Shown one piece after another: positions 7,775 to 17,312 of a DNA stretch of 64,000 bases; the first letter of the stretch is position 1; each line of letters starts with the position of its first letter. The DNA lies in NCBI RefSeq assembly GCF_000527175.1, contig NZ_AZUR01000001.1:3869001-3933000 (forward strand). The letters are read 5' to 3'. The notes under the pieces were generated by a model that saw nothing but the letters and a program-made list of their open reading frames with translations, did no database searches and was not told the origin of the DNA. The position numbers and the translations under genes are program-made. This stretch comes from Pseudogulbenkiania sp. MAI-1 (GTDB lineage Bacteria > Pseudomonadota > Gammaproteobacteria > Burkholderiales > Chromobacteriaceae).

Positions 7775-8818
7775 TCAGGGAGCCGACAAGGGTGAGGGAG
7801 AGAGTTCCAAGCAGGCCTGAATCACCTGCTCCGGGGAAATGTGCCGGACTTCCCAGTCCGTATCGCTTCCCGAAGTCAGGACACGCGAAGGCACGCCCCA
7901 GGGGTACCAGCGTTCATACTTCTTGGCCAGATGTTCAAACAAGCCGACCACCGGAATCTGTACTCCAGCCGCCACATGCAGTCCACCGCCATCGGCACAT
8001 ATCGCCATGGACGACAGGGAAAATGCCGCCATGAGCTGCTCCAGGCGTGTCGTCCGGAACGGGATGACCGGCAGTCCGGCGGTTGCCGCCATGATGGATT
8101 CGGCTTTGGCATCGTCCCCCGGATGGCGGGGGTCATTCGTCGCCCCCGGAGCCCATAGCAGCAGCACCCGCCACCCCTGCGCGCACATGCGTCGGATCAC
8201 CTGTACATAATGTACCGAAGGCCACTCGCGAGAAGCCTCGCGCGCACTGATATGGACCGCCAGCACCGGTTGCCCTGCTGTGCCCAGCAACCGAGCTACC
8301 GGCTGTACCTCACGGGGAGAGACGTAGAGCGAGAGTGGTCCCGGAGCCTCATCCACACCCAGCGGGGTCAGTAAGCGGTTTACGTCTTCGACTTCGTGCC
8401 AACGCCGCGCGGTCGGACGGGTGACCGGCGTGTCGACCGCCCGGTCATAATCCTGCCCCTCGTTGACATAGCTGATGATGTGCTTAGGCTTGGCCGCCTT
8501 GGCCAGCCTGACGGCATTGGCGGAGTAACCCGACCCGGCACAGATGGCATAGTCGAACCGTTCCCGGCGCAGCATCCAATACAGTTTCAGCTTGGAGAAC
8601 AGTACCTCCAGGACCGACTGCCCCGCCGTTTGATGCTTGAGCTTCGTATAAGCGTAAACGCCGTCTATCGAAAGGTGGCCATCCAACACACCCTGGTTGT
8701 AGCTGTTGACCAGGGCACAGATTCGCGCGTCCGGAAAATGCTTTCGCAACGCATCGAATAATGGCGTCGTGCAGACCAGGTCGCCGATATTGTCACGACG
8801 GATGATGAGAATCTTCAT
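7775..8818 (-). CDS. Glycosyltransferase family 9 (heptosyltransferase-like)
   Basis: 347 residues. It starts MKILIIRRDNIGDLVCTTPL, the GT9 N-terminal signature, and has the C-terminal donor-site region ICADGGGLHVAAGVQIPVVGLF. GT9 enzymes transfer heptose or related sugars from ADP- or UDP-donors to LPS core at the cytoplasmic membrane. The usual PTGP-like loop is degenerate (GLFEHLAKKYERWYPWG), so the donor may not be heptose. It overlaps the O-antigen ligase gene upstream by 4 nt. It is the last gene of the minus-strand glycosyltransferase run. Confidence 0.8.
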   Translation of the reverse strand: MKILIIRRDNIGDLVCTTPLFDALRKHFPDARICALVNSYNQGVLDGHLSIDGVYAYTKLKHQTAGQSVLEVLFSKLKLYWMLRRERFDYAICAGSGYSANAVRLAKAAKPKHIISYVNEGQDYDRAVDTPVTRPTARRWHEVEDVNRLLTPLGVDEAPGPLSLYVSPREVQPVARLLGTAGQPVLAVHISAREASREWPSVHYVQVIRRMCAQGWRVLLLWAPGATNDPRHPGDDAKAESIMAATAGLPVIPFRTTRLEQLMAAFSLSSMAICADGGGLHVAAGVQIPVVGLFEHLAKKYERWYPWGVPSRVLTSGSDTDWEVRHISPEQVIQACLELSPSPLSAP

Positions 8819-10044
8819 TCAGCACCATCTACATCGCGTCTACGGCATTGGTTGGCCGTTACGGCTGCCATCAATAATAGTACTGCAGAACCCGCCCATA
8901 ACCCGTTGGCAAAACCTGTGATCAGATAGCACACCAGCAAAGCGATCATCGCCAGCGACAGGGAAACATTGTCCTCCCCCTGCGTACGCCAAAGACGAAT
9001 AGCACACCATAACGTACCAGCCAGGAAACCCAGATATACCAAAAGTCCGAGCAGCCCTGTTTCAAATGCCACCTGCAAATAGAGGTTGTGCGGATTAGCC
9101 CTGCCATACCCCTTATCTCGGAAATAAGCACGGCCCAGTACCAGACGAGAATCGGTGGAAGCCGCCAGTTTCTCTACATAGCCTTCGCTACGAGCCAGCG
9201 GTGCCAACTTCCTCCAACCGGGACCGAAACCCAACAGCGGATGCTCACGAATAAGAGAAGCAGTCACGAACCAGATACCTTGGCGCTCCAATACCGAGCC
9301 ATCCTGCTGGTAAGTATTACCCTGAAAGGGGCTAGCATAGCGGGCAAGCAGGTCCGGGCGTGCCTGAGTCATGCCGACCAAGCCAATCACCACGGCCAAT
9401 AGCCCGGCAAGCAGCAAGCGCCAATAACGGCCAAGTACGGCAGCCAAAGCCAAGCCGGCAGCGATCGCCAGCAAGGGTGTGCGACTGCCGTGCAGCATCA
9501 GCGGTATCGCTTGCACCAATAGAGCTCCCCCCAATGCCCAGCGGATGCGAGGAGACAATCCTCTGTCGAACAGGAACAGAGATGCCGTGATCGTGAAGAG
9601 GAAGGTCGCATCCAGCGCAAACCCCTTGCGGTAGGGCAGCAGAGCCTGGAAGTCTCCCCAGTACAAGCCCAGCAGCAGCAAGGCCCGCACGGTGAATCCC
9701 GCGACAGCCGCCAGCAATAGTGGCCGCAACGCTTGCATGTTGCGGATCGAACTCAAGGCCACCAGGAACACCAGCAGATTCCGGGCATGGTCTTTCCAGA
9801 ATTCATGGAGGTTATTCGACAGCCATGCCGGATTGGCGGCCAAGCTCAACAAGAAAACCGCAAGCAGAGCCAGCATGGCATACGGCACCGGCCCTGGGCT
9901 GATGGCCCACGACTCGCGCTTGCTCAGACGCAGCCAGAAAAACGTCAGCACCGCCAACCAGAACGCGATATTCATGACCGCAGTCAGGGCCGTGGTCGCT
10001 GCGGCAAAAAAATAGAGGCTGAGCCAAACCGTCAAAAGATTCAT
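8815..10044 (-). CDS. O-antigen ligase / polymerase family membrane protein (Wzy_C)
   Basis: 409 residues with about ten hydrophobic segments and a larger periplasmic loop in the second half (about residues 240-310, LERQGIWFVTASLIREHPLLGFGPGW), typical of WaaL/Wzy proteins. The motif HPLLGFGPGW and the later NPHNLYLQVAFETGLLG are characteristic of the family. WaaL joins O-antigen to lipid A-core; Wzy polymerises it, and sequence alone does not separate them. Lying inside a core-sugar GT block favours ligase. The local GC (53% by hand count over 8821-9000) is much lower than neighbouring DNA, which suggests acquisition or allelic exchange. Confidence 0.82.
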   Translation of the reverse strand: MNLLTVWLSLYFFAAATTALTAVMNIAFWLAVLTFFWLRLSKRESWAISPGPVPYAMLALLAVFLLSLAANPAWLSNNLHEFWKDHARNLLVFLVALSSIRNMQALRPLLLAAVAGFTVRALLLLGLYWGDFQALLPYRKGFALDATFLFTITASLFLFDRGLSPRIRWALGGALLVQAIPLMLHGSRTPLLAIAAGLALAAVLGRYWRLLLAGLLAVVIGLVGMTQARPDLLARYASPFQGNTYQQDGSVLERQGIWFVTASLIREHPLLGFGPGWRKLAPLARSEGYVEKLAASTDSRLVLGRAYFRDKGYGRANPHNLYLQVAFETGLLGLLVYLGFLAGTLWCAIRLWRTQGEDNVSLSLAMIALLVCYLITGFANGLWAGSAVLLLMAAVTANQCRRRDVDGAE

Positions 10045-10118
10045 GAAATAATTCAGTATGCCGTTATAAACAGCCCATCATATCGATGGGACCAAGAGCT
10101 TGGGAAGGCGCCGAGGCG

Positions 10119-11252
10119 TCAAATATCTCGAGTCTCACGGGGCAGGAATACGCCAAGGTCCATGATCTGCTCGACGATATCCTCTACACGAACGGACAGA
10201 ACGCACTCCCGTGTTCCGGTGTGGCAGGCATAGGGCGCCTTGAATACGAAGGCACAGGGATAGCAAGCGGGCCGCTGGATGACGAAGCGGACGTTCTTCC
10301 CCAGCGGGCGTTGCTCGCGCGGATCGGTCGGCCCGACGATGGAAACAATCGGAATATCGAACGTATCGGCAAGATAGGTCAGGCCGGAATCCACCCCGAC
10401 AAACACCCTCAGACGCTGCATCAGGGCCGGCAGTTCGTCCAGCCGGAACCGGCCGGTGGCATCGATCAGACGAGGATTCCCATTCAGAGAGGCACACAGC
10501 CTGGCGGCCTGAGCCCCATCCTCGCCCCCCCCGATCAAGACGACGGGAACCTCGAAACGGACCAGCAGTTCCCCGAGCAAGTCGCGTAATTTTTCTTCGC
10601 CCAGTTCCTTGAGCTTATTGGCACTGGAGACGGCGATGCCGATAGCTTGGCCCTCCCGATCGAGCCCCAGTCCCCGGCACACCTTCTCCCCGCTATCGGC
10701 CACACTCATGGTCTTACTGAAGCCGAGGTCGATGCCTTGTCGGTTCAGCAGCCGGCGCACCGTATCCAGGACCAGTTCACCACCCCCATGCGTCTCATGA
10801 TCGCTCAGCAAGGGGGCGGCCCAGCGGTAGGAGCGCCCTGGCCGGGTAGGCAACAACGACAGGCGCCGTGGGATGCCTGCCCAGCACAGCGCCAACAGCA
10901 GCGGTAAGTTGGGCGACAAGACGATCGCCATGTCATGCTTGCCCGCAGCCAACAGCCGGGCGAGCCTGAACTTGCCGCTCAGCCCTTTCCAGTCGCGGGA
11001 CTGCACTGGCAGGCACTGATCCACTTCGGGCAGGCCCGCAATCAGGGTGTGAGTGACGGGCGCATGCAGTACGGTCAGATGCGCCTCCGGATAGCGAGCC
11101 TTCAGCGCCAGGATTATCGGTGTGGCGCATAGCATGTCGCCGATCTTGGCGGTCTGGATCAGCAGGATCCGCTCCGGCTCGCGCTTCCGGGCCAGCAGCA
11201 AACGGATAGCCAGCAAGGGCGAGACGAGCCAGGTCAATAACAGGAAGAACAC
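10119..11252 (-). CDS. Glycosyltransferase family 9 (heptosyltransferase-like)
   Basis: 377 residues from a GTG at 11252, chosen because GGAG lies 7 nt upstream and the codon sits 1 nt after the preceding gene's stop. An ATG at 11294 would overlap that gene by 41 nt. The N-terminus has a hydrophobic stretch (about residues 1-18), then ILLIQTAKIGDMLCATPII. The C-terminal half has VFVGVDSGLTYLADTFDIPIVSIVGPTDPREQRP, the GT9 donor-binding region. A cysteine-rich tail (CYPCAFVFKAPYACHTGTREC) resembles the Cys-rich ends of LPS core GT9 proteins. The acceptor is unknown. Confidence 0.85.
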   Translation of the reverse strand: MFFLLLTWLVSPLLAIRLLLARKREPERILLIQTAKIGDMLCATPIILALKARYPEAHLTVLHAPVTHTLIAGLPEVDQCLPVQSRDWKGLSGKFRLARLLAAGKHDMAIVLSPNLPLLLALCWAGIPRRLSLLPTRPGRSYRWAAPLLSDHETHGGGELVLDTVRRLLNRQGIDLGFSKTMSVADSGEKVCRGLGLDREGQAIGIAVSSANKLKELGEEKLRDLLGELLVRFEVPVVLIGGGEDGAQAARLCASLNGNPRLIDATGRFRLDELPALMQRLRVFVGVDSGLTYLADTFDIPIVSIVGPTDPREQRPLGKNVRFVIQRPACYPCAFVFKAPYACHTGTRECVLSVRVEDIVEQIMDLGVFLPRETRDI

Positions 11253-11253
11253 C

Positions 11254-12459
11254 TTAGCGCTCCATGGCGGCGGCCAGCACGCGTTCGACACCATCCACGT
11301 AGGCGCGGATGGTGTACTGCCGGGTGACGATCGCTCGCCCTTGCTCGCCCAACTGACGACGGCGTTGCGGTTCGCTCAGCAGTTGCTGCATGGCCAGAGA
11401 CAGGGCCTGGCTGTCGGCGTAGGGGACGAGCAGCCCGCTTTGCTGATCGTCCACCAACTCGCGCGACCCAACAACGTTGGACGCGATGGCGGGCTTGGCC
11501 AGCAACATGGCTTCGAGCAGGACCCGGGGCAGCCCCTCGCTCTGCGATGCCAACAGGCAGACATCCATCGCTGCGACGAAAGGCAGCGGAGCCGACTGGA
11601 AGCCGGTAAAGATCACCCGCTCGGCGATACCCAGTTGCTCGGCCAGTGCCTGCAACTCGGCTCGCTGCGGACCATCGCCCACCAGCAAGATGCGGAAAGG
11701 AGTCGCCGCCGCATTCAGTTTGCTGGCGGCTTCCAGGACATAACGGATGCCCTTGCGCTCGATCAGCGATCCCACCGCACCGAACACCACCTCCTGCTCG
11801 CCAATGCCATACCGACTGCGCACCGTCTGACCATCCGGCAGCGGCTGATCGGGATCGATGCCGTTGAATACCGGCAGGCATTTGGCCGGTTCGACTCCCG
11901 CTTTCAGCAAGGCATCGACCACGCCATTGGAGACACCGATGACCTTGCGCGCCACCCGGTTGACGAGCCGGGAAGTCGACGCATCCATCACCGGCTCGAT
12001 ACGACAGTGCTGCACTACCGGGATACCGGCAGTCTCGGCGGCAAGGTAGCCTTCGATATTCGAACGCGGCTGATTGTTCATGTAGAGCAGGTCGTAACCG
12101 CCCTGGCGCAGTTCGTGAACCAGCCGGTTGACGTTGGGACGGATGCGCCAGGCCTGCTCGACCCGGGCGACCCAGCGTTCGCGCGCCGGCCTGTGCCAGG
12201 CCAGCAGCCCTCGGCCCAGTTCCTTGGCGAGCTTCGCCCACAGCGGTTGACGTCGCTGCGGCAGCAGTTTGAGTTCGATGCCGATCTTGGCCAGCTCCCG
12301 GCCAAGGCTGCTGTCCTTGCCCTTGGGGTAGTCGTGATAGAACAGGCAGGTCACGTGGAAGCGCTGGCGGTCGATGCGCTTGAGCAGTTCGAACATGCTG
12401 TTGGTGCCGCCGCCCCACTCCTTGCCGGTATCCAGCAGCAGAATGCGTTTTGGTGTCAT
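11254..12459 (-). CDS. Glycosyltransferase family 4 (GT-B)
   Basis: 401 residues. The N-terminal acceptor domain opens with the glycine-rich loop LLLDTGKEWGGGTNSM. The C-terminal donor domain starts near AVGSLIERKGIRYVLEAA and carries the E-x7-E element in SEGLPRVLLEAM. It probably adds a hexose or similar residue to LPS core. The start overlaps the stop of the upstream GT9 gene by 4 nt, and the stop is 1 nt from the next start, consistent with one operon. The sugar specificity cannot be read from sequence. Confidence 0.88.
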   Translation of the reverse strand: MTPKRILLLDTGKEWGGGTNSMFELLKRIDRQRFHVTCLFYHDYPKGKDSSLGRELAKIGIELKLLPQRRQPLWAKLAKELGRGLLAWHRPARERWVARVEQAWRIRPNVNRLVHELRQGGYDLLYMNNQPRSNIEGYLAAETAGIPVVQHCRIEPVMDASTSRLVNRVARKVIGVSNGVVDALLKAGVEPAKCLPVFNGIDPDQPLPDGQTVRSRYGIGEQEVVFGAVGSLIERKGIRYVLEAASKLNAAATPFRILLVGDGPQRAELQALAEQLGIAERVIFTGFQSAPLPFVAAMDVCLLASQSEGLPRVLLEAMLLAKPAIASNVVGSRELVDDQQSGLLVPYADSQALSLAMQQLLSEPQRRRQLGEQGRAIVTRQYTIRAYVDGVERVLAAAMER

Positions 12460-13610
12460 GTGATGCTCTCGGGGACCAGTCCCGCTCTGGCAGCCTGCTG
12501 CAGGCAGGCGTCGAAGACTTCACCCACGGTGATATTGTCCATACAGGGTGGCGCGGCGTAGTGACAGCGCTTGCCCAGGCAAGGGTCGCACGTGCGCCAC
12601 TTCTGGATCACGATGTGGCACTCCAGATCCGCGCTCGGCCCCGAGCGGGACCAATGCGCGGCGGCGAACAGACCGACGATCGGCGTGCCGACCGCCAGTG
12701 CCAGATGCATGATGCCGGTGTCCGGCGTCACCAGCCAGGCAAAGCGCTGCGCCAGTGCCGGCATCTCCGCCAGCTTGACCGAGCCTGCCGTCACCGCCAC
12801 CCGCTCATCGCCGATGGCCTGTGCCACCTGCTCGGCCAGGCCGCGCTCCTGCGGCGAGCCGGTAATCACGATCTGCAGTGCCGGATAGGCCGCCAACAAT
12901 TGCCGTCCCAGTTCGGCATAACGCTCTGGCCGCCAGCGCCGGCTGGCGGTCGAGGCGCCGACCTGGAAGCCCACTACCGGTACGCCGTGGGCGATGCCGT
13001 GCTGGCGCGCCAGGAAATCGTCCACCGACCGGCGTGCGGCATCGCTCACCGGCATCACCATGTGGCGGTCGCTGCCCGTCGCCCCGGCGGCATGCGCGAC
13101 CGCCAGGCGCTGATCGATGCCATGCGGGAAATCGTCCCAGCCCTTGACCGGCTCGGCATTGCTCAACAAAAAGCGGAAACGGTTGTTGTTGGGCCACTTG
13201 AAACGCCAGCGCGCCCCGCTCAGATAGGCCAGCGGGGTGGCCTGCGGCTCGTTGCCGTGCAGGATGGCGACCAGATCGAAACGCTCGCGGCGCAGCGCCC
13301 GTGCCAGGCGGAAGAAACGGCGGTAACCGCCGGGATAGGCGATGGTGCCGTCGATATCGGGATTGCTCGCGAACAAGCCCTGATAGGGCGCGTTGACCAG
13401 CAGCACGATGCGCGCCGCCGGATACGCCCGGCGCAGGCTGCGGATGGCCGGTGTCGACAGCAGCGTGTCGCCGATCGCCGTGGACGAGATGACCAGGATG
13501 CGGGCGATGGCCGGCGTCCCTAGTTCGGCGGGATCGGGGCGACGCCGGTCGAAGCGCCGGATCAGCCCGAGGCCATGCTCGAGCAGGGTTTCACGGATGC
13601 GGGTGCCCAT
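12456..13610 (-). CDS. Glycosyltransferase family 9 (heptosyltransferase-like)
   Basis: 384 residues. Standard GT9 features: ARILVISSTAIGDTLLSTPAIRSLRRAYP at the start of the fold (about residues 33-60), VGFQVGASTASRRW at the domain junction, and WLVTPDTGIMHLALAVGTPIVGLF in the donor site. A Cys-rich C-terminal stretch follows (CDPCLGKRCHYAAPPC). It begins 2 nt downstream of the deacetylase stop and ends in a 4-nt overlap with the GT4 gene. Probably one of the LPS core heptosyltransferases; which one is unclear. Confidence 0.88.
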   Translation of the reverse strand: MGTRIRETLLEHGLGLIRRFDRRRPDPAELGTPAIARILVISSTAIGDTLLSTPAIRSLRRAYPAARIVLLVNAPYQGLFASNPDIDGTIAYPGGYRRFFRLARALRRERFDLVAILHGNEPQATPLAYLSGARWRFKWPNNNRFRFLLSNAEPVKGWDDFPHGIDQRLAVAHAAGATGSDRHMVMPVSDAARRSVDDFLARQHGIAHGVPVVGFQVGASTASRRWRPERYAELGRQLLAAYPALQIVITGSPQERGLAEQVAQAIGDERVAVTAGSVKLAEMPALAQRFAWLVTPDTGIMHLALAVGTPIVGLFAAAHWSRSGPSADLECHIVIQKWRTCDPCLGKRCHYAAPPCMDNITVGEVFDACLQQAARAGLVPESIT

Positions 13611-13612
13611 CG

Positions 13613-14434
13613 TTACTTTCCACGCAAACGCACGTAGAGCCCACCGAGCAACGGCCGACGGTAAATGGCCATGCGGCGGGCAAACCAGCCGTCATCGGCC
13701 TCCTTGGTGACGATGCGTCCTATCCGCCACGGGTCGGTCGCCGTGGTATTGATATGCTTGTCGACGGTGTACAGATGGCGAAACCCGGCCGCCCGCGCCA
13801 CGTCCAGATAATCGTCGTCGAAATAGCCCTGCGGCCAGCACAGGTGGTCGCTGGTGCCGCCCAGCCGTGCGGTCAGCGTGCGGCGCGAGGCGGCGAGATC
13901 TTCGGCCAGCCGGTCGCGCTTCTCGGCAGCGCTGGCGCACAGCTTGTCCCAGCGGGCATGGCTGTGGGTGTGGCTGTGGAATTCGAAGGTGCCGGCGGCG
14001 CGGGCCGCCTCGATCTCGCTCCAGCGCATCATCACGGCGTCCGCCCGGCCCTCGTCCACCGCGCGCTTGCAGGCCTTGTGGTCGGGCGTGTCGGGCAGGG
14101 GCTGACCGCTGGCAGCGTGCGGGCGTACCGCACCGTCGCCGATCCAGCCGGTAATGGTGAACAGCGTGGCGCGCTGGCCGAAGCGCTCCAGCACTGGATG
14201 GGCGTAGACCCAGTTGTCGAGGTAGCCATCGTCGAAGGTAACCAGCACGCTCTTGTCCGGGACCGGACGGCCGGCAAGAAAACCGGCGAAATCGTCGGCC
14301 GACAGGGTGGTCCAGCCGTGTTCGGCCAGCCAGCGCATCTGCGCTTCGAAGGTGGCCGGCGACACCGTCACCAGGCCCTTGTTGGGGCTGACGTGGTGGT
14401 ACATCAGCACCGGCACGGCGCGGGCGGGCTTCAT
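13613..14434 (-). CDS. Polysaccharide deacetylase (NodB/CE4 family)
   Basis: 273 residues without an obvious signal peptide. The NodB motifs are visible: VPVLMYHHVS near the N-terminus, the catalytic-base TFDDGYLDN (about residues 65-73), and the zinc-binding HSHTHSH (about 152-158). CE4 enzymes remove N- or O-acetyl groups from sugars. Its 4-nt overlap with the GT4 gene upstream and tight spacing to GT9 downstream imply that it modifies an LPS sugar, possibly N-acetylhexosamine, as the core is built. That substrate is inferred from context only. Confidence 0.87.
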   Translation of the reverse strand: MKPARAVPVLMYHHVSPNKGLVTVSPATFEAQMRWLAEHGWTTLSADDFAGFLAGRPVPDKSVLVTFDDGYLDNWVYAHPVLERFGQRATLFTITGWIGDGAVRPHAASGQPLPDTPDHKACKRAVDEGRADAVMMRWSEIEAARAAGTFEFHSHTHSHARWDKLCASAAEKRDRLAEDLAASRRTLTARLGGTSDHLCWPQGYFDDDYLDVARAAGFRHLYTVDKHINTTATDPWRIGRIVTKEADDGWFARRMAIYRRPLLGGLYVRLRGK

Positions 14435-15528
14435 CGTGCCCTCCGTTCGGCCAGCAGACGGCGGTACAGCGCCAGCATGTCGCGGTTCATGGTGTCGACG
14501 TGGAACACCGACGACACCAGCTCGCGGCTGCGGCCGGCCATGCGGGCGCGCAGTGCGTCGTCGCCGAGCAGGCGGATCACTGCCGCCGCCAGGCTGGCTA
14601 CGTCGTCCGGCTCGATCAGCAGACCGTTGTCGTCGTGACGCACCACCTCCGGTACGCCGTCGACGCGGGTGCCGATCACCGGCAGGCCCATCGCCATCGC
14701 CTCGATGAAGGAGGTGCCGAGCGCCTCCTGCTCGGTCGGCAGCAGGAACAGGTCGCAGCCGGCCAGCACGTTGGCGATATCGCGGCGCAGGCCCAGGAGA
14801 TGGAAGCGCTCGCCCAATCCGGCGGCAGCGATCTGAGCCTTCAGGTTATCCATCTGCGGGCCGTCGCCGGCAAACACGAAATGCACGTCGGGGCAGGCGG
14901 CAAGGATGGCCGGCGCGGCCTCGACGATGCGGTGGTGGCCCTTCTTCTTGCGCAGGATGGCCACCGTGCCGACCAGCTTCGCCTCGTCCGGCAGCCCCAA
15001 TTCGGCGCGCAGCGTGGAGGCGCCGTCCAGCGTCATCACCTCGGGATCGATGCCGGTGTAGACGGTGCCGATGCGCGGTTCCGGCACGCCCTCGCCCACC
15101 AGATAGCGACGCACCGACTCACTGACGCTGACCACGTGGTGCGGCAGCGTGGTGTAGGTAAAGCGCGAGGTGATCGGCAGCGCCAGATGGCGCGTACGCA
15201 CCACCAGCCGCCCGGCAAGCCGACCCGCCAGGCCGCCCAGGATGCTGTCGCGGCCACTGTGGGTGTTGACCACGTCGACCCGCTCGCGGCGCATCAAGGC
15301 GGCCAGCTTGGCGACGGCGGCCAGATCGACGCCGTTGCGCATGCGCACCTCGAACACCTCGAAGCCGGCTTCGCGTGCCCGCACGGCGAACTTGGCGCCG
15401 GGCTGGCAAGCCAGGAGCAGGCGCTGGCCGAGCTTGCTAAGCCCGACCATCTCCTTGAAGGTGCGGTGTTCCTGGCCACCCCAGCCGAGCGAGGACTCGG
15501 TGTGCAATATCGTCAGCCGCTCAGCCAT
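14431..15528 (-). CDS. Glycosyltransferase family 4 (GT-B)
   Basis: 365 residues. N-terminal SSLGWGGQEHRTFKEM is the acceptor-domain loop. The donor domain carries TVAILRKKKGHHRIVEA, VFAGDGPQMDNLK and the E-x7-E region TEQEALGTSFIEAMAMG. The protein is cytoplasmic or membrane-associated and probably acts on LPS core. The 5' end overlaps msbA by 8 nt, and the 3' end overlaps the deacetylase by 4 nt. Donor and acceptor are not predictable. Confidence 0.9.
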   Translation of the reverse strand: MAERLTILHTESSLGWGGQEHRTFKEMVGLSKLGQRLLLACQPGAKFAVRAREAGFEVFEVRMRNGVDLAAVAKLAALMRRERVDVVNTHSGRDSILGGLAGRLAGRLVVRTRHLALPITSRFTYTTLPHHVVSVSESVRRYLVGEGVPEPRIGTVYTGIDPEVMTLDGASTLRAELGLPDEAKLVGTVAILRKKKGHHRIVEAAPAILAACPDVHFVFAGDGPQMDNLKAQIAAAGLGERFHLLGLRRDIANVLAGCDLFLLPTEQEALGTSFIEAMAMGLPVIGTRVDGVPEVVRHDDNGLLIEPDDVASLAAAVIRLLGDDALRARMAGRSRELVSSVFHVDTMNRDMLALYRRLLAERRAR

Positions 15529-17281
15529 GCTGCGGCTCCTTGAACTGCATGCGATGCAGGTTGGCGTAGAGGCCGTCGTGTGCGATCAATTCTTCGTGGT
15601 TGCCCACTTCGGCTACCCGCCCCTGGTGCATCACCACGATGCGGTCGGCATTCTCGATGGTGGAGAGACGGTGGGCGATGACGATGGTGGTGCGGTTCTG
15701 CATCAGCCGCTCCAGCGCCGCCTGCACCAGCCGCTCGGATTGGGTATCGAGCGCGCTGGTGGCCTCGTCCAGGATCAGGATCGGCGCGTTCTTCAGCAGC
15801 GCGCGGGCGATGGCCAGGCGCTGGCGCTGGCCGCCGGACAGGCGCACGCCGTTCTCGCCGATCAGGGTGTCGAAGCCCTCCGGCATCGCTTCGATGAAGT
15901 CGAGCGCGTTGGCGGCGCGTGCCGCGGCGACGATCTCCTCGCGGCTGACCTCACCGATGCGGCCGTAGGCGATGTTGGCGGCCACGCTGTCGTTGAACAG
16001 CACCACGTCCTGGCTCACCAAGGCGATGTGGCTGCGCAGGCTGGCCAGTTCGATGTCGGCGAGCGGCACGCCGTCCAGGCTGATGCTGCCGGCGTCGGGG
16101 TCGTAAAAGCGCGGAATCAGGCTCACCAGCGTGGTCTTGCCGCTGCCGGAACTGCCCACCAGCGCCACCGTCTCGCCCGGCTTCACGTCCAGGCTCAGGT
16201 CGGCGATGGCGTCGCGCTCGGCGTGCGGATAGCGGAAGGTGACGTGGCGGAACGACAGCGCGCCGCGGGTTTCGGCCAACCTTTTCGTACCGTGGTCAGC
16301 TTCCGGCGCCTCGTCGAGGAAGCCGAACACGCTCTCGGCGGCCGCCAGGCCGCGCTGCAGCGACTGGCTGATGCTGGTGATGCGCTTGACCGGGGCGAAC
16401 AGCATCAGCATCGCGGTGAGGAAGGACATGAAGTCGCCGGCGGTGAAGGCGCCGTGCTGCGCGCGCACCGTGGCGAAATAGAGGATCAGCGCCAGCGCCA
16501 TCGAGATCACCAGCTGGGTGACGCCGGTGTTGAGCGAGGACATCGAGCTCTGCTTGACCGCGTTGTGGCGGATCGACTCGGCGGCGTGCTGGAAGCGCTC
16601 GGCCTCGTAAACCTGGCCACCGTAGATCTTGACCACGCGCTGACAGTCGATGGTCTCGCCCAGCACCTGGGTCAGCTGCGCCATATTGTGCTGGTTCTGG
16701 CGCGACAGCCCGCGCAGACGCTTGCCAACCACACGCACGATCAGCGTCACCAGCGGCAGCACCGCCAGACAGATCAGCGTCAGTTGCCAGTCGGTATACA
16801 ACAGCAGACCCAACAGACCGAGCACGGTGATGCCGTCCTTGACCACCACGGTGATGATGTTGAAGCCGGCCTCGGTGACCTGGCTGACGTCGAAGGCGAT
16901 GCGCGACAGCAACCGACCGGAGGGGTGGTCGTCGAAGTAGCGCACCGGCAGCTGCATCAGCTTGCCGAACATTTCCTCGCGCAGGCGCTGCACCAAGTGG
17001 CCGGACAAGTAGCTGGTGGCGTACTCGTTGATGTAGCTGGTCACCCCACGCACGATGAACAAGCCGACGATGGCGAGCGGCGTCCAGATCATCGCGGCGC
17101 TGTCCTTCTGGACGAAGCCGCCGTCGATCAGCGGCTTCATCAGCCGGGCGAACGCCGGCTCGGTGGCGGCAGCCACCACCATGGCCAGCAGGGAGGCGAG
17201 GAACACGCGCCAGTAGGAGCGCAAGTAACGCAGCAGCCGTTTGTACAGCGCGAGGCTGCCGATCTCTTTGGAATCCGCCAT
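15521..17281 (-). CDS. msbA: Lipid A export ABC transporter MsbA (permease-ATPase half transporter)
   Basis: 586 residues. The N-terminal six-helix ABC exporter domain (about 20-310) is followed by the nucleotide-binding domain with Walker A GSSGSGKTT, Q-loop SQDVVLF, signature LSGGQRQRLAIARALL and Walker B ILILDEATSALD, with a switch His in IAHRLST. MsbA flips lipid A-core across the inner membrane. Its place amid core glycosyltransferases, rather than next to lpxK, fits a core-locus role. It sits 31 nt after the WaaG-like gene and overlaps the next GT4 by 8 nt. Confidence 0.94.
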   Translation of the reverse strand: MADSKEIGSLALYKRLLRYLRSYWRVFLASLLAMVVAAATEPAFARLMKPLIDGGFVQKDSAAMIWTPLAIVGLFIVRGVTSYINEYATSYLSGHLVQRLREEMFGKLMQLPVRYFDDHPSGRLLSRIAFDVSQVTEAGFNIITVVVKDGITVLGLLGLLLYTDWQLTLICLAVLPLVTLIVRVVGKRLRGLSRQNQHNMAQLTQVLGETIDCQRVVKIYGGQVYEAERFQHAAESIRHNAVKQSSMSSLNTGVTQLVISMALALILYFATVRAQHGAFTAGDFMSFLTAMLMLFAPVKRITSISQSLQRGLAAAESVFGFLDEAPEADHGTKRLAETRGALSFRHVTFRYPHAERDAIADLSLDVKPGETVALVGSSGSGKTTLVSLIPRFYDPDAGSISLDGVPLADIELASLRSHIALVSQDVVLFNDSVAANIAYGRIGEVSREEIVAAARAANALDFIEAMPEGFDTLIGENGVRLSGGQRQRLAIARALLKNAPILILDEATSALDTQSERLVQAALERLMQNRTTIVIAHRLSTIENADRIVVMHQGRVAEVGNHEELIAHDGLYANLHRMQFKEPQHG

Positions 17282-17312
17282 GCGGGTCGAGGTATCCAGT
17301 AAAAACAGCGGA

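Noticed and set aside
15170..17302. A 710-codon open frame on the plus strand
   Set aside because: It is antisense to msbA and the GT4 gene, has Gln/His/Asp-rich low-complexity composition and no domain. It is a shadow of GC-rich coding.
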